The notes below the pieces were generated by a model. The model ran no database searches. It was not told the origin of the DNA and saw nothing but the letters and a program-made list of their open reading frames with translations. The translations under genes were made by a program, and so were the position numbers. Below are positions 1 through 8,311 of a stretch of 64,000 nt of DNA, piece after piece. The stretch comes from Hymenobacter mellowenesis. GTDB lineage: Bacteria; Bacteroidota; Bacteroidia; Cytophagales; Hymenobacteraceae. The stretch covers positions 1 through 64,000 of the forward strand of contig NZ_JAUQSX010000016.1 in the NCBI RefSeq assembly GCF_030581005.1. Direction: 5' to 3'. How positions within the stretch are numbered: position 1 is the first letter of the stretch; every line of letters begins with the position of its first letter.

Positions 1-416
1 CCGCTGCCGTCGGCAGCGGGCCGCAGGCTGGCCGATTCGGCCCCGGCCAGCACCTGCGCCGTGAGGGCCCGCGGCGTTAGCTCCACCGAAACGCGGTGGC
101 CGGGCGCTCCTTCCTCGGCCCCGATGAACGTGCGGATGCGCTGCCGGGCCGCCGCATCATCGGCCGGCAGCACAAAGCTTTCGGTGAGCACGAAGGGCCG
201 GACGCCGCGCAGCGTGGGCAGGCTCAGGCGGAACGTGGGCGCGGGCCCGCGCCGGGCACTGGCGCCCGGCGTGGCCGCCAGCTGCTGACGAAACGCCGAC
301 ACGTCGAGCGTCACCCGCCGGGCCGGGCCCGGTTCCTGCGCAAAAACGATAGTTGGGCTACCAACGCCCAGCACCCAACCAACCAGGAGGATAATGTTCG
401 ATATTGTTTTTATCAT
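1..416 (-). CDS. Secreted protein N-terminus, probable reprolysin-like T9SS metalloprotease (partial)
   Basis: The gene runs off the left edge; only about 138 N-terminal codons are visible, from an ATG at 416-414. The first ~27 residues form a signal peptide with a hydrophobic core ending in IVFAQ. The next part, with the phrases LDVSAFRQQL and VELTPRALTAQVL, resembles the propeptide-like N-terminus of the large secreted reprolysin-type metalloproteases common in Cytophagales. No catalytic HExxH is inside the window, so the enzyme class is inferred from that resemblance only. Any secreted adhesin with the same N-terminal domain would look alike. The gene is divergent from the outer-membrane protein gene starting at 734. 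Confidence 0.5.
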   Translation of the reverse strand, partial: MIKTISNIILLVGWVLGVGSPTIVFAQEPGPARRVTLDVSAFRQQLAATPGASARRGPAPTFRLSLPTLRGVRPFVLTESFVLPADDAAARQRIRTFIGAEEGAPGHRVSVELTPRALTAQVLAGAESASLRPAADGS

Positions 417-733
417 GCAGATTTGGGGCTAATGCAGCAAAATTCTGAAAGTAATCCAATCATTTTTGCACGCAATTAGACACTAACCGGCCATATTGTG
501 TTCCCGCAATGCATCAGGCAGCTTGTTGGGCCCGGCATTTTTGCGCACTGCTCGCGTCGGTTTCTGCTAAGCAGAACGCGCTGAAGACTTTTCCCCGCGT
601 TGTGGCAACGCTTAGAAAGCAGGAGGCGGCAGGTTTCCTTCATGGAATTTTCATTTGGCCGGCCCGCTGGTTAGCCGCATCGGGCATTTTCGCGTAAGGG
701 AGCAAACTGGTCCATAAAAGGCCTTTCCCGACT
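417..733. other. Divergent intergenic region
   Basis: This stretch lies between two divergently transcribed genes and should hold both promoters. It is AT-richer next to the left gene. I see no convincing TAnnTTTG box, hairpin or small gene. Confidence 0.5.
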
Positions 734-1873
734 ATGCAGTATCGCTTTTTTTTACGCGCTGGCTTGATGGGAGCCGCTATTTGGAGCTCGGCAGACGTGG
801 CGCGGGCGCAGGTGCAGGAGCGGGTGTATCCGAAGGCCGCTCCCACGGCACAGGACTCGGCCGCCGGCGGCAAACAACTCACGGACAAGCAGATATTTGC
901 CAACCCTTCGGTGCTGGGCATGGGCCCGAGCAAAGGCCTGATTGTGCGCTACGAGCGAATGCCGCGCTTCGGGGTGTCGTCGTCGGCACAGGTGCAGGGG
1001 CTGAATGATTTCAGCACCGAGGCCACCAAAAACGCCCGGCTTTCCATCAAAGGCTACATTCCGGCCTGGAACCGGCCTCACCTCAAGGTCATCGTGGGCT
1101 TGAGCTACGAGCGGGAGGAATTTCAGTTTGCGAGCTTGCCCACCACCTACGAGCTCTACGACAACATCGAAAACAAAGGACTGAAAAGCACTGCCGTGCA
1201 GGTGGCCGTCATCCGGCCGGTTGATGATGTGCACTGGTACCTGGCCCGCATCAAGGGCGAATTGAGTGGCGACTACACCTCCGACCAGCTCACCAAATCC
1301 GACTATTCGCGCTTCTCGGCCGAGGCCATTTACGGCTGGAAACGCAGCCCGAATTTCTCGTGGGGCGTGGGCTTTCAGTACGGCTACACGTTTGGCCGTC
1401 TGAGCATTTATCCGGCCGTGATTTACAACCGCACCTTCAACAGCCGCTGGGGCATTGAAGCGCTGGCGCCGGCCCGCGTCACGCTGCGCTACAACGCCAA
1501 CGACAACTCGATTTTCTACGTCGGCTACACCGTGGACGGCTACAACTACATCGTGAACCTGAGCCGCGCTCCGCTCACCCGCAAAAACGCCGACGGCACC
1601 CCCGACCTCAGCAAAGCCACTCTCAGCACCCTGGAGCTGCGCGAAACGGAAGTAAAATTCCGCCTCCGCTGGGAGCACGAGGTACTCAGCTTCCTCTGGA
1701 TGGGCGCCGAGGCGGGCTACCGCTACAACTATGCCTTCGACGCCTTCGACCGCACCAACGCCGACCGCGAAAAAATCATCGACTCGCAGCTGAACGGCGC
1801 ACCCTATGCCAGCCTGGAACTGTTCATCACCCCGCCGCGCAAGCTGCTGGAGAAGTCGGGCGTGCGCCGGTAG
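734..1873 (+). CDS. DUF6268-like outer membrane beta-barrel protein
   Basis: A 379-residue protein with a signal peptide (about residues 1-26, ending ARAQ), followed by a linker and then alternating aromatic/polar strands typical of an outer-membrane barrel (for example WSVGFQYGYTFG-like and FYVGYTVDGYNY segments). The layout and the phrase LIVRYERMPRF match the DUF6268 family of Bacteroidota outer-membrane proteins, whose function is unknown. The last residues (ELFITPPRKLL) resemble a terminal strand. The gene stands alone and is followed by a strong hairpin terminator at 1917. Assignment to an outer-membrane barrel is fairly sure; the family name is from memory. Confidence 0.7.
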   Translation: MQYRFFLRAGLMGAAIWSSADVARAQVQERVYPKAAPTAQDSAAGGKQLTDKQIFANPSVLGMGPSKGLIVRYERMPRFGVSSSAQVQGLNDFSTEATKNARLSIKGYIPAWNRPHLKVIVGLSYEREEFQFASLPTTYELYDNIENKGLKSTAVQVAVIRPVDDVHWYLARIKGELSGDYTSDQLTKSDYSRFSAEAIYGWKRSPNFSWGVGFQYGYTFGRLSIYPAVIYNRTFNSRWGIEALAPARVTLRYNANDNSIFYVGYTVDGYNYIVNLSRAPLTRKNADGTPDLSKATLSTLELRETEVKFRLRWEHEVLSFLWMGAEAGYRYNYAFDAFDRTNADREKIIDSQLNGAPYASLELFITPPRKLLEKSGVRR

Positions 1874-1916
1874 CACGGCGGGACGCGGTGGCCCTGCCAG
1901 CCCTCATCTTTTTCGG

Positions 1917-1945
1917 AGGCCCGCCTTGCAAGGCGGGCCTTTTTT
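1917..1945 (+). terminator. Rho-independent terminator after the DUF6268-like gene
   Basis: A 9-bp perfect stem (aggcccgcc / ggcgggcct) with a 6-base loop is followed by a run of six T. It sits about 45 bases past the stop codon at 1873. Confidence 0.9.
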
Positions 1946-2039
1946 GTCGGTGCTCATGCAGATTTCATGCAAGGGCTTTTGTTTTGCATTGGAGATGTTG
2001 TGCATTTACGCAACCAACTGTAAAACATTGACTATACTT

Positions 2040-2137
2040 ACTTAGTGTTGAGATTTTATTCTGCGGGTTGCGTTAAACTTTTCGGTTCAACGCCCATCTA
2101 GACCGCCAGAGCAGCATTTGCTCTGGCGGTTTTTTTA
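2040..2137 (+). ncRNA. Candidate small RNA or structured leader ending in an intrinsic terminator
   Basis: The AT-rich region ends in a perfect hairpin-plus-T-run at 2102-2137, but no gene ends in front of it: the previous gene already has its own terminator at 1917. Just upstream, 2077-2096 can form a second hairpin with a gcgtt/aacgc base. This is the layout of a short independently transcribed RNA, or of a leader that attenuates the gene starting at 2163. No known RNA family was recognised. Confidence 0.35.
2102..2137 (+). terminator. Strong intrinsic terminator upstream of the Ig-repeat T9SS gene
   Basis: A perfect 12-bp stem (accgccagagca / tgctctggcggt) with a 5-base loop is followed by seven T. 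It lies 25 bases before the chosen start at 2163. This makes an ATG at 2118 inside the hairpin an unlikely start. Confidence 0.88.
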
Positions 2138-2162
2138 TCACCTCAGAATGCCACACAAGTAC

Positions 2163-5100
2163 ATGAAGCCATTTCTCGCTTTGCGGCCTGCCACCGGGGT
2201 GGTGGCGCTGCTTTTGTTGCTGCTGGCCGGGCCGCGCGCGGCCCGGGCCTACGTCATCACTACCCAGGCCGTGCAGGGCGGCACCAGCTTTTGCGCCGGG
2301 GCCACGGTGCGGGTGCCCTACAGCGTCGACCGGCCGTTTAACAGCGGCAACGTGTTCACGGCCGAACTGTCGGACGCCAACGGCTCATTCACCGCGCCGG
2401 TAACCCTGGGCAGCCTCACGGGCGCCTCCAACGGCATCGTGCAGGGCGTGATTCCGGCCGGCACGGTGGCGGGCTCGGGCTACCGCATCCGGGTGACGGG
2501 CTCGGCCCCGGCCACCGTGGGCACCGACAACGGTACCGACCTGACGGTGAACAACCTGGGCACGCTCACGGCCAGCGCCAACACGCCGCTGTGCGTAGGC
2601 GACAACCTGCTGCTTACGGCCAGCCTGGTGCCCGGCGCCAGCTACTCCTGGACCGGGCCGGCGGGCTTCACCTCGCTGCTGCGCAACCCCAGCATTGCCA
2701 ACGTGGGCACTAACCGCTCGGGCACCTACACGGTGACGGCGGCGGCCAACGGCTGCTCGGTGTCGGCCCAGGTGGTGGTGGCGGTGAGCCCGCTGCCGGT
2801 GGTCAACATCGCGCCTAATAATGCGGCCATCTGCTCGGGCTCGTCGGTGCAGCTCACGGCCTCGGGCGGCGCCACGTATTCGTGGAGCCCCAGCACGGGC
2901 CTGAGCAGCAGCACCATTGCTAATCCGGTGGCCTCGCCCACCACCTCGACCATCTACACTGTGACGGCTACCTCGGCGGCGGGCTGCACCAACACGGCCC
3001 AGGTGACGGTGACCGTGCGCGCCACGCCGACGGTGAGCGTGAGCCCGACCGCGCCGTCCATTTGCGCGGGCACGTCGGTGACGCTGGCGGCTACCGGCGC
3101 GCAGAACTACCAATGGTCGCCCACCACGGGGCTGAACAACCCGTTTGCGGCCAATCCAATTGCCTCGCCCACCCAAACCACCACCTACACCGTGACCGGC
3201 ACCAGCAACGGCTGCACCAGCACCAGCCAGGTGACGGTGACCGTGGAGAACCCGCCCACGGCTAACGCCGGCCCGGCCCAGGTGCTGTGCTCGGGGCAGG
3301 CCACCACGCTGGGCACGACCGCCGTAGCCGGCCTCACCTACTCGTGGAGCCCTAGCACGGGCCTGAGCAACACCAGCGCCGCCCAGCCCACCCTCACCCC
3401 CACCAACACCACCAACGCGGCGCGCACTACCACCTATACGCTCACGGTGGTATCGGCCTCAGGCTGCGTGAGCACCAGCACGACCCAGGTCACGGTGAAC
3501 CCGGCCGTGACGGCCACGCCCGGCCCGGCCATTAGCGTGTGCCCCAACCAGCCGGGCCAGTTGGGCACCACGGCGGTGGCGGGCGTCACGTATTCGTGGA
3601 GCCCCACCACCGGCCTGAGCAGCGCCACCGTGGCTAACCCCACCGTGACGCTGCCCAACGCCACCAACGCGCCCATCACCCAGACCTACACCCTCACGGC
3701 CAGCCGCAACGGCTGCCAGAGCACGGCTACCGTCGTGGTCACGGTGAACCCGACGCAGAACGCCGGCTTCAGCTACGGGGCCGCCGTGCTGTGCACGGCC
3801 GCCGGCAACCCCACGCCCACGCTCAGCGGCACGGCCGCGGGCACCTTCACGGCCGCGCCGGCGGGGCTGGTATTTGTGAGCGCCACCACCGGGCAGATTA
3901 ACGCCTCAGCCTCCACGCCGGGGACTTACACTGTGACGTACACTACCAACGGCCCCTGCGCCAGCACCGCCACCAACACCGTCACGCTGACGACCACGCC
4001 CAGCGCCGCGTTCCAGTATCCGAACGCCACCTACTGCCTCGGGGGCGGCACGGCCGTGCCCACGCTGGCCAGCGGAGCCATTAGCGGCACGTTTACTTCT
4101 GCCACCGGGCTGAGTTTGAACGCCACCACCGGCGCCATCGACCTGACGGCCAGTACGGCCGGCACCTACACCATCACCAACACGGTGGGCAGCGGCGGCA
4201 CCTGCTCGGCGGTGGCCACCACCACCGTCACACTTACGGCCGGCGCCAACGTGGCCGTGACGACCAGCCAGCCCATGCTCTGCGCCGGGCAAAGCGCCAT
4301 CCTCACCGCTACCGGCGGCCTCACCTACACCTACAGCGGCGGAGGCCAGACGCTCACCGGCGCCACGGTCACGGTTTCCCCAACTCAAACTACGACTTAT
4401 ACCGTGACGGGCACCACTTCCGGCGGCTGCACCAGCACGGCCACCGTGACGGTGACGGTGAACCCCGTGCCGGTTATCACGGCGGGGGCCAGCGTGGCGG
4501 CGGTGTGCGCCGGGCAGTCGGCCACGCTCTCGGCCAGCGGGGCCAGCACCTTCACCTGGACGGGCGGCGGCCAGACGCTCACCGGCCCGCTCGTGACCGT
4601 GACGCCCACCCAAACCACCACCTACACCGTGACTGGGGCCAACGCCAGCGGCTGCACCGCCACGGCCACTGTGACGGTGACCGTGAACGCCCTGCCCGCC
4701 ACCACGCTTACGCTGCCCGCTACCTCGCTGTGCGCCACGGCCAGCCCGCTCACGCTCAGCGGGGGCAGTCCGGCGGGGGGCACCTACGGCGGCACCGGCG
4801 TGTCCAATGGTGTGTTTAGCGCCGCCGCCACCGGCCCCGGCACCTACACCATCACCTACACCGCCACCAACGCCCAGGGCTGCACGGCCACGGCCACCCA
4901 GCAGCTCACTGTGACGAGCGTCGCGTGCCCGGTTTCGGCCACGCTGGGCGCGGCCCCGACCGCCGAGCTTTCGCTTTACCCCAACCCTAGCACGGGCCTG
5001 GTTACGCTCACGCTGACCGGCGCGGTCCGCCCCGTCGCCACCACGGGCACGGTGCTGAACGTGCTGGGCCAGCAAGTGGGCCGCGTAGTGCTGCCCGCCT

Positions 5101-5222
5101 CCGGCGCCGGCCCGCTCACCCAGACTGTAGACCTGCACGAGCTGCCCAGCGGCGTGTACCTACTGCGCCTCGACCTGGGCCAGGGCCAGTGGCTGACGCG
5201 CCGCCTGGTGCTGCGGCACTAG
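2163..5222 (+). CDS. Secreted Ig/PKD-like repeat protein with T9SS type A sorting domain
   Basis: A 1019-residue protein. The start at 2163 was chosen because it gives a clean signal peptide (MKPFLALRP... to ARAY, about 31 residues), and because the earlier in-frame ATG lies inside a terminator. The body is a chain of ~75-90-residue immunoglobulin-like repeats marked by the recurring phrases YSWSPSTGLS, TTTYTVT and AxVTVTV. Most contain a Cys near the start of a repeat. The C-terminal ~85 residues (SLYPNPSTG, VLNVLGQQV, LPSGVYLLRL) are a T9SS type A sorting signal. The protein is probably attached to or released from the surface as an adhesin or matrix protein; no catalytic domain is visible. 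It is Thr/Ala/Gly-rich and internally repetitive. Confidence 0.85.
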   Translation: MKPFLALRPATGVVALLLLLLAGPRAARAYVITTQAVQGGTSFCAGATVRVPYSVDRPFNSGNVFTAELSDANGSFTAPVTLGSLTGASNGIVQGVIPAGTVAGSGYRIRVTGSAPATVGTDNGTDLTVNNLGTLTASANTPLCVGDNLLLTASLVPGASYSWTGPAGFTSLLRNPSIANVGTNRSGTYTVTAAANGCSVSAQVVVAVSPLPVVNIAPNNAAICSGSSVQLTASGGATYSWSPSTGLSSSTIANPVASPTTSTIYTVTATSAAGCTNTAQVTVTVRATPTVSVSPTAPSICAGTSVTLAATGAQNYQWSPTTGLNNPFAANPIASPTQTTTYTVTGTSNGCTSTSQVTVTVENPPTANAGPAQVLCSGQATTLGTTAVAGLTYSWSPSTGLSNTSAAQPTLTPTNTTNAARTTTYTLTVVSASGCVSTSTTQVTVNPAVTATPGPAISVCPNQPGQLGTTAVAGVTYSWSPTTGLSSATVANPTVTLPNATNAPITQTYTLTASRNGCQSTATVVVTVNPTQNAGFSYGAAVLCTAAGNPTPTLSGTAAGTFTAAPAGLVFVSATTGQINASASTPGTYTVTYTTNGPCASTATNTVTLTTTPSAAFQYPNATYCLGGGTAVPTLASGAISGTFTSATGLSLNATTGAIDLTASTAGTYTITNTVGSGGTCSAVATTTVTLTAGANVAVTTSQPMLCAGQSAILTATGGLTYTYSGGGQTLTGATVTVSPTQTTTYTVTGTTSGGCTSTATVTVTVNPVPVITAGASVAAVCAGQSATLSASGASTFTWTGGGQTLTGPLVTVTPTQTTTYTVTGANASGCTATATVTVTVNALPATTLTLPATSLCATASPLTLSGGSPAGGTYGGTGVSNGVFSAAATGPGTYTITYTATNAQGCTATATQQLTVTSVACPVSATLGAAPTAELSLYPNPSTGLVTLTLTGAVRPVATTGTVLNVLGQQVGRVVLPASGAGPLTQTVDLHELPSGVYLLRLDLGQGQWLTRRLVLRH

Positions 5223-5244
5223 CGCATCGCTCGGTAAAAACCTC

Positions 5245-5283
5245 AAACGCCCCCGGGAAAGATATTCCCGGGGGCGTTTTTTG
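5245..5283 (+). terminator. Rho-independent terminator after the Ig-repeat gene
   Basis: A 14-bp perfect stem (aaacgcccccggga / tcccgggggcgttt) with a 7-base loop, followed by T residues, 23 bases after the stop codon. Confidence 0.9.
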
Positions 5284-5307
5284 GAGTAGTACCAGGGAAT
5301 CACTCAA

Positions 5308-5406
5308 GCCCGTCATGCTGAGCGCAGCCGAAACATCTCTACCGCAATACTAAAATTGATTAGTTGTGCAGTAGAGATGCTTCGGCTGCGCTCAGCATGA
5401 CGAGCT
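5308..5406. repeat. REP/MITE-like inverted-repeat hairpin, copy 1
   Basis: Arms cgtcatgctgagcgcagccg (from 5311) and cggctgcgctcagcatgacg (to 5402) are perfect complements. The inner pair catctctac / gtagagatg extends the stem, and a ~25-base AT-rich centre forms the loop. It belongs to the same family as the copies at 7524, 49049, 59001 and 60718. It lies three bases downstream of the ppk1 stop codon, between convergent genes. Confidence 0.9.
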
Positions 5407-5409
5407 TTT

Positions 5410-7491
5410 TTACCCGGCTTTAGCACTGACCTTTTTCTGCTGCCGCCGCTTCAGGCCTTTCAGCCAGGCGTAGGTGGCTTCCTGGGCGCGCAGGGGCTTT
5501 TCGCCGGCGGCGGCGGCAATGAAGTTGTTGTCGAAGTCGCGGGCTTTTACGTTGTCGTGGCGCTGGAAGTCGAGCAGGTGGCGTACTTCGGCGCGCAGGC
5601 TTTCATCGAGGATGGGGAAGGCTACTTCCACGCGCCGGTCGAGGTTGCGGGTCATCCAGTCGGCCGACGAGACGTACACTTTTTCCTCGCCGCCGTGGCC
5701 GAATACGTACACGCGGCTGTGCTCCAGGTAGCGGTCCACGAGGCCGCGCTGGCTGATGTTGGCGCTGCACTCGGGCAGGCCGGGCACCAGGCGGCCAATG
5801 CCGCGCACGATGAGTTCGATGCGCACGCCGGCCTTGCTGGCCTCGTAGAGTTTGGCAATCATGGCCGCGTCTTCCACGGCGTTCACCTTGAGGATGATGT
5901 AGGCATCGTGGCCTTTTTTGGCTTGTTTGATTTCGTAGTCAATCAGCGCGTTGAGGCCCGTGCGCAAGCCGAAGGGCGCCACCAGCAGGTATTCCAATTG
6001 CGGCACCACGCTCTGGTCGACTAAGTACTGGAACACCTCCGCCGACTCGCGCGTGAGCCGCTCGTCGGCCGTGAAGAGGCCGTGGTCGGTGTAGAGGTCG
6101 GCGGTGCTTTCGTTGAAGTTGCCGGTGCTGAAGTAGCCGTAGCGGCGCACGGTGTCGTCGGCCTCCCGGCGGGCAATGAGCAGCAGCTTGCTGTGGCACT
6201 TGAGCTCGGGCGGCGTGAAGATGACGTTGGCGCCCGCGCGCTTCAGCTTGTCTGCCCAGAACAGGTTTGACTCCTCGTCAAACCGCGCTTTCAACTCCAC
6301 CACGGCCGTGACCTGCTTGCCACGCTTAGCGGCTTTGAGCAGGGCCTTCACCACGGCGCTTTTGCTGGCCACGCGGTAGAGCGTGATGCTGATGCTGGAC
6401 ACGCCGGGGTCGTCGGCGGCTTCGCGCAGCAGGCGCGTCACGTAGTCGAAGCTCTGGTAGGGCGGGTGCAGCAGGTGGTCGCGCTGCCCGATGGCGGCCA
6501 GCAGGCTGCCCGTGCGCGGCAGCGTGGGGTGCGGCAGGGCCGGCCGCGGCGGGTAATGGAAATCGGCCTCGCCAAAATCGGGGAAGCCGAAAAAGTCGCG
6601 GAAGTTGTGGTAGCGGCTGCCGGCCACCAGCTCCTCGTCGGTGATGCCGGTTTTCTGCTTGATGGCGCGCAGGGCGTCGGCGGGCATCTCGGGGTCGTAG
6701 AGGAGGCGGGCCGGGAAGCCGGTGGCGCGCTTGCTCAGGCTGCTGCGGATTTTCTCCATCAGGTCGCCCGACACTTCTTCCTCAATGTCCAGCTCGGCAT
6801 CGCGCGAGAGCTTAATGGCGTTCACCGTCACCTCCTTATAAGCCGGAAACAGCTCGACCGCCCCCACCCGAATAACGTCGTCCAGAAACAGCACGTAGCG
6901 CTCCTGGCCTTCGTCAGGCAGGCGCACAAAACGGCCGCCGTGGCGCTTGGTGGGCAGCTCCATCGTCAGCACCCGCTCGGCTTCGAGCTTGGATTTGCGG
7001 TCGTGCGGCTGGCGCAGGAAGAAGGTGAGGTACACGGCCTGGTCCTTAAGAAACAAATGGTGCAGGGTGTCATCGAGCACCACGGGCGAGAGCAGGTCGC
7101 GCACGTTTTTCTCGAAGTAGCGCAGCGTCCATTCGCGCTGCTTGTCGGTCAGCTCAGCCTCGCTCAGCAGGTGGATGTGCTGCTCGTTCAGAGCCGGCAG
7201 TAGCTGCTCGCGGAAGGTGGCTCCGAAGGCGTTTTGCTGGCGGCCCACTTCGGCCAGCACCTCTTTCAGCACGCGGCGGGGGCTTTCACCCAGCTTGGCG
7301 CGGGTTTTCTTTTTCAGCTTGGTGAGGCGGCGCAGCGTGGCCACCCGCACCTTGAAAAACTCGTCGAGGTTGCTGCTGAAAATAGCCAGGAATTTGAGGC
7401 GCTCCAGCAGCGGCACGTTGTCGCTCTGGGCCTCCTGCAGCACGCGGGCGTTGAAACGCAGCCAGCTCAGGTCGCGGGATAGGGCTTTCAA
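5410..7491 (-). CDS. ppk1: Polyphosphate kinase 1
   Basis: A 693-residue cytosolic or membrane-associated enzyme that reversibly transfers the ATP gamma-phosphate onto polyphosphate chains. The N-terminal domain carries the family hallmark RDLSWLRFNARVL and then SNLDEFFKVRV. The two catalytic histidines are in place: His433 in CHSKLLLI, the expected autophosphorylated residue, and His591 in LEHSRVYVFG. The phrases STGNFNE and SSADWMTRNLDRR are also typical. Length matches the family. The sixA gene lies upstream on the same strand, separated by a hairpin repeat, a common pairing in Bacteroidota that may form a transcription unit. The start ATG fits the family N-terminus exactly. Confidence 0.96.
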   Translation of the reverse strand: MKALSRDLSWLRFNARVLQEAQSDNVPLLERLKFLAIFSSNLDEFFKVRVATLRRLTKLKKKTRAKLGESPRRVLKEVLAEVGRQQNAFGATFREQLLPALNEQHIHLLSEAELTDKQREWTLRYFEKNVRDLLSPVVLDDTLHHLFLKDQAVYLTFFLRQPHDRKSKLEAERVLTMELPTKRHGGRFVRLPDEGQERYVLFLDDVIRVGAVELFPAYKEVTVNAIKLSRDAELDIEEEVSGDLMEKIRSSLSKRATGFPARLLYDPEMPADALRAIKQKTGITDEELVAGSRYHNFRDFFGFPDFGEADFHYPPRPALPHPTLPRTGSLLAAIGQRDHLLHPPYQSFDYVTRLLREAADDPGVSSISITLYRVASKSAVVKALLKAAKRGKQVTAVVELKARFDEESNLFWADKLKRAGANVIFTPPELKCHSKLLLIARREADDTVRRYGYFSTGNFNESTADLYTDHGLFTADERLTRESAEVFQYLVDQSVVPQLEYLLVAPFGLRTGLNALIDYEIKQAKKGHDAYIILKVNAVEDAAMIAKLYEASKAGVRIELIVRGIGRLVPGLPECSANISQRGLVDRYLEHSRVYVFGHGGEEKVYVSSADWMTRNLDRRVEVAFPILDESLRAEVRHLLDFQRHDNVKARDFDNNFIAAAAGEKPLRAQEATYAWLKGLKRRQQKKVSAKAG

Positions 7492-7523
7492 TTGAGTTGG
7501 GCGGAGTGGTTGGATGAATTAAC

Positions 7524-7621
7524 AGAACGTCATGCTGAGCGCAGTCGAAGCATCTCTACCGCGCAAGTAATTAATTGCTTCTACGGTAGAGATGCTTCGA
7601 CTGCGCTCAGCATGACGTTCT
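7524..7621. repeat. REP/MITE-like inverted-repeat hairpin, copy 2
   Basis: Arms agaacgtcatgctgagcgca and tgcgctcagcatgacgttct are perfect complements. They continue through gtcgaagcatctctaccg and its partner cggtagagatgcttcgac. The short centre is AT-rich. The element sits between sixA and ppk1, which read through it on the minus strand. Confidence 0.92.
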
Positions 7622-7648
7622 TTTTTCGTTAAGTCCGATTGCCAGCCT

Positions 7649-8143
7649 CTACTCCCCGTTTTTCGGGTAGTCGTAGAAGTAAAACTCGGCGTTCTGCTTG
7701 CTCACTTCCTCCCACTTCTCAGTATTGAAACGCAGGCAGACCACGGCGGCCGTGGGCATCTCGTTGAACGACGTGGGCGACAGCGCATTGGCCGTTTCGG
7801 TGATGGTCGGGTTGTGGCCCACCAGCAGCGCCGAGCCGGCCGCGTCGGGCAGCTCGCGGATAATGGCCAGCAGGCCGTCCACATCGGCGCCGTAGATGCC
7901 GGGCTCCACCGTGATTTTATCGTGCGGGTACTGCATTTCGCGGGCTACCAGCACGGCCGTGCTCATGGCGCGCACGGCGGGCGAGCTCACCACCACATCG
8001 GGGCAGATGCGGCGCTTGGCCAGGGCCTTGCCCATGGCGGGTGCGTCGTCGCGGCCCCGGTCGTTGAGCGGGCGTTCCTGGTCGCTGAGCTCGTCGAAGC
8101 TCCAGCTGGATTTGGCGTGGCGGAGGAGATAGAGGGTTTTCAT
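7649..8143 (-). CDS. sixA: SixA-type histidine phosphatase
   Basis: A 164-residue cytosolic protein of the histidine phosphatase (phosphoglycerate-mutase-like) superfamily. The catalytic motif LLRHAKSSW places His9 at the active site, in the HAKS form typical of SixA rather than the RHGE of mutases. The phrases DxxRPLNDRGRDDAP and LLVGHNPTI supply the remaining phosphate-binding residues. SixA proteins remove phosphate from phosphohistidine, for example on HPt domains. Its position upstream of ppk1 on the same strand suggests a link with phosphate or polyphosphate metabolism, but the substrate here is unknown. Confidence 0.85.
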   Translation of the reverse strand: MKTLYLLRHAKSSWSFDELSDQERPLNDRGRDDAPAMGKALAKRRICPDVVVSSPAVRAMSTAVLVAREMQYPHDKITVEPGIYGADVDGLLAIIRELPDAAGSALLVGHNPTITETANALSPTSFNEMPTAAVVCLRFNTEKWEEVSKQNAEFYFYDYPKNGE

Positions 8144-8228
8144 GGGGGCGAAGCTAGGGGCGTTTGGCTTACCGCGGGCATTAGGAAAAGGTTATCCAAA
8201 GACAACTTATTGGCCGAAAAGCACGGCA

Positions 8229-8279
8229 AAGCCCCAGCGGGGCAACACTCGGGGGCCGAGTGTCGCCCCGCTGGGGCTT
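8229..8279 (-). terminator. Two-tier hairpin, probable terminator of the pectate lyase gene
   Basis: Outer stem aagccccagcggggc pairs with gccccgctggggctt and encloses a second stem acactcgg / ccgagtgt. The T-rich stretch on the minus-strand side (ctttgccgtgctttt) is interrupted, so termination is likely but not certain. Confidence 0.55.
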
Positions 8280-8311
8280 GTGCGCAGCCTGCTGATTCAG
8301 GCCACTTAGGC

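Noticed and set aside
2118..2162. Earlier ATG codons (2118 and 2148) as start of the Ig-repeat gene
   Set aside because: The first lies inside the terminator hairpin and gives an N-terminus unlike a signal peptide; 2148 only adds a few residues. 2163 gives a clean signal peptide.
3906..5138. Minus-strand open frame opposite the Ig-repeat T9SS gene
   Set aside because: It is an Arg/Gly/Ala-rich shadow with no recognisable fold. The plus strand has the repeats, sorting domain and a terminator.
5308..5406. Hairpin repeats as ordinary terminators
   Set aside because: Stems are far longer than needed, lack a consistent T-run, occur in both convergent and co-directional gaps, and share sequence with each other.
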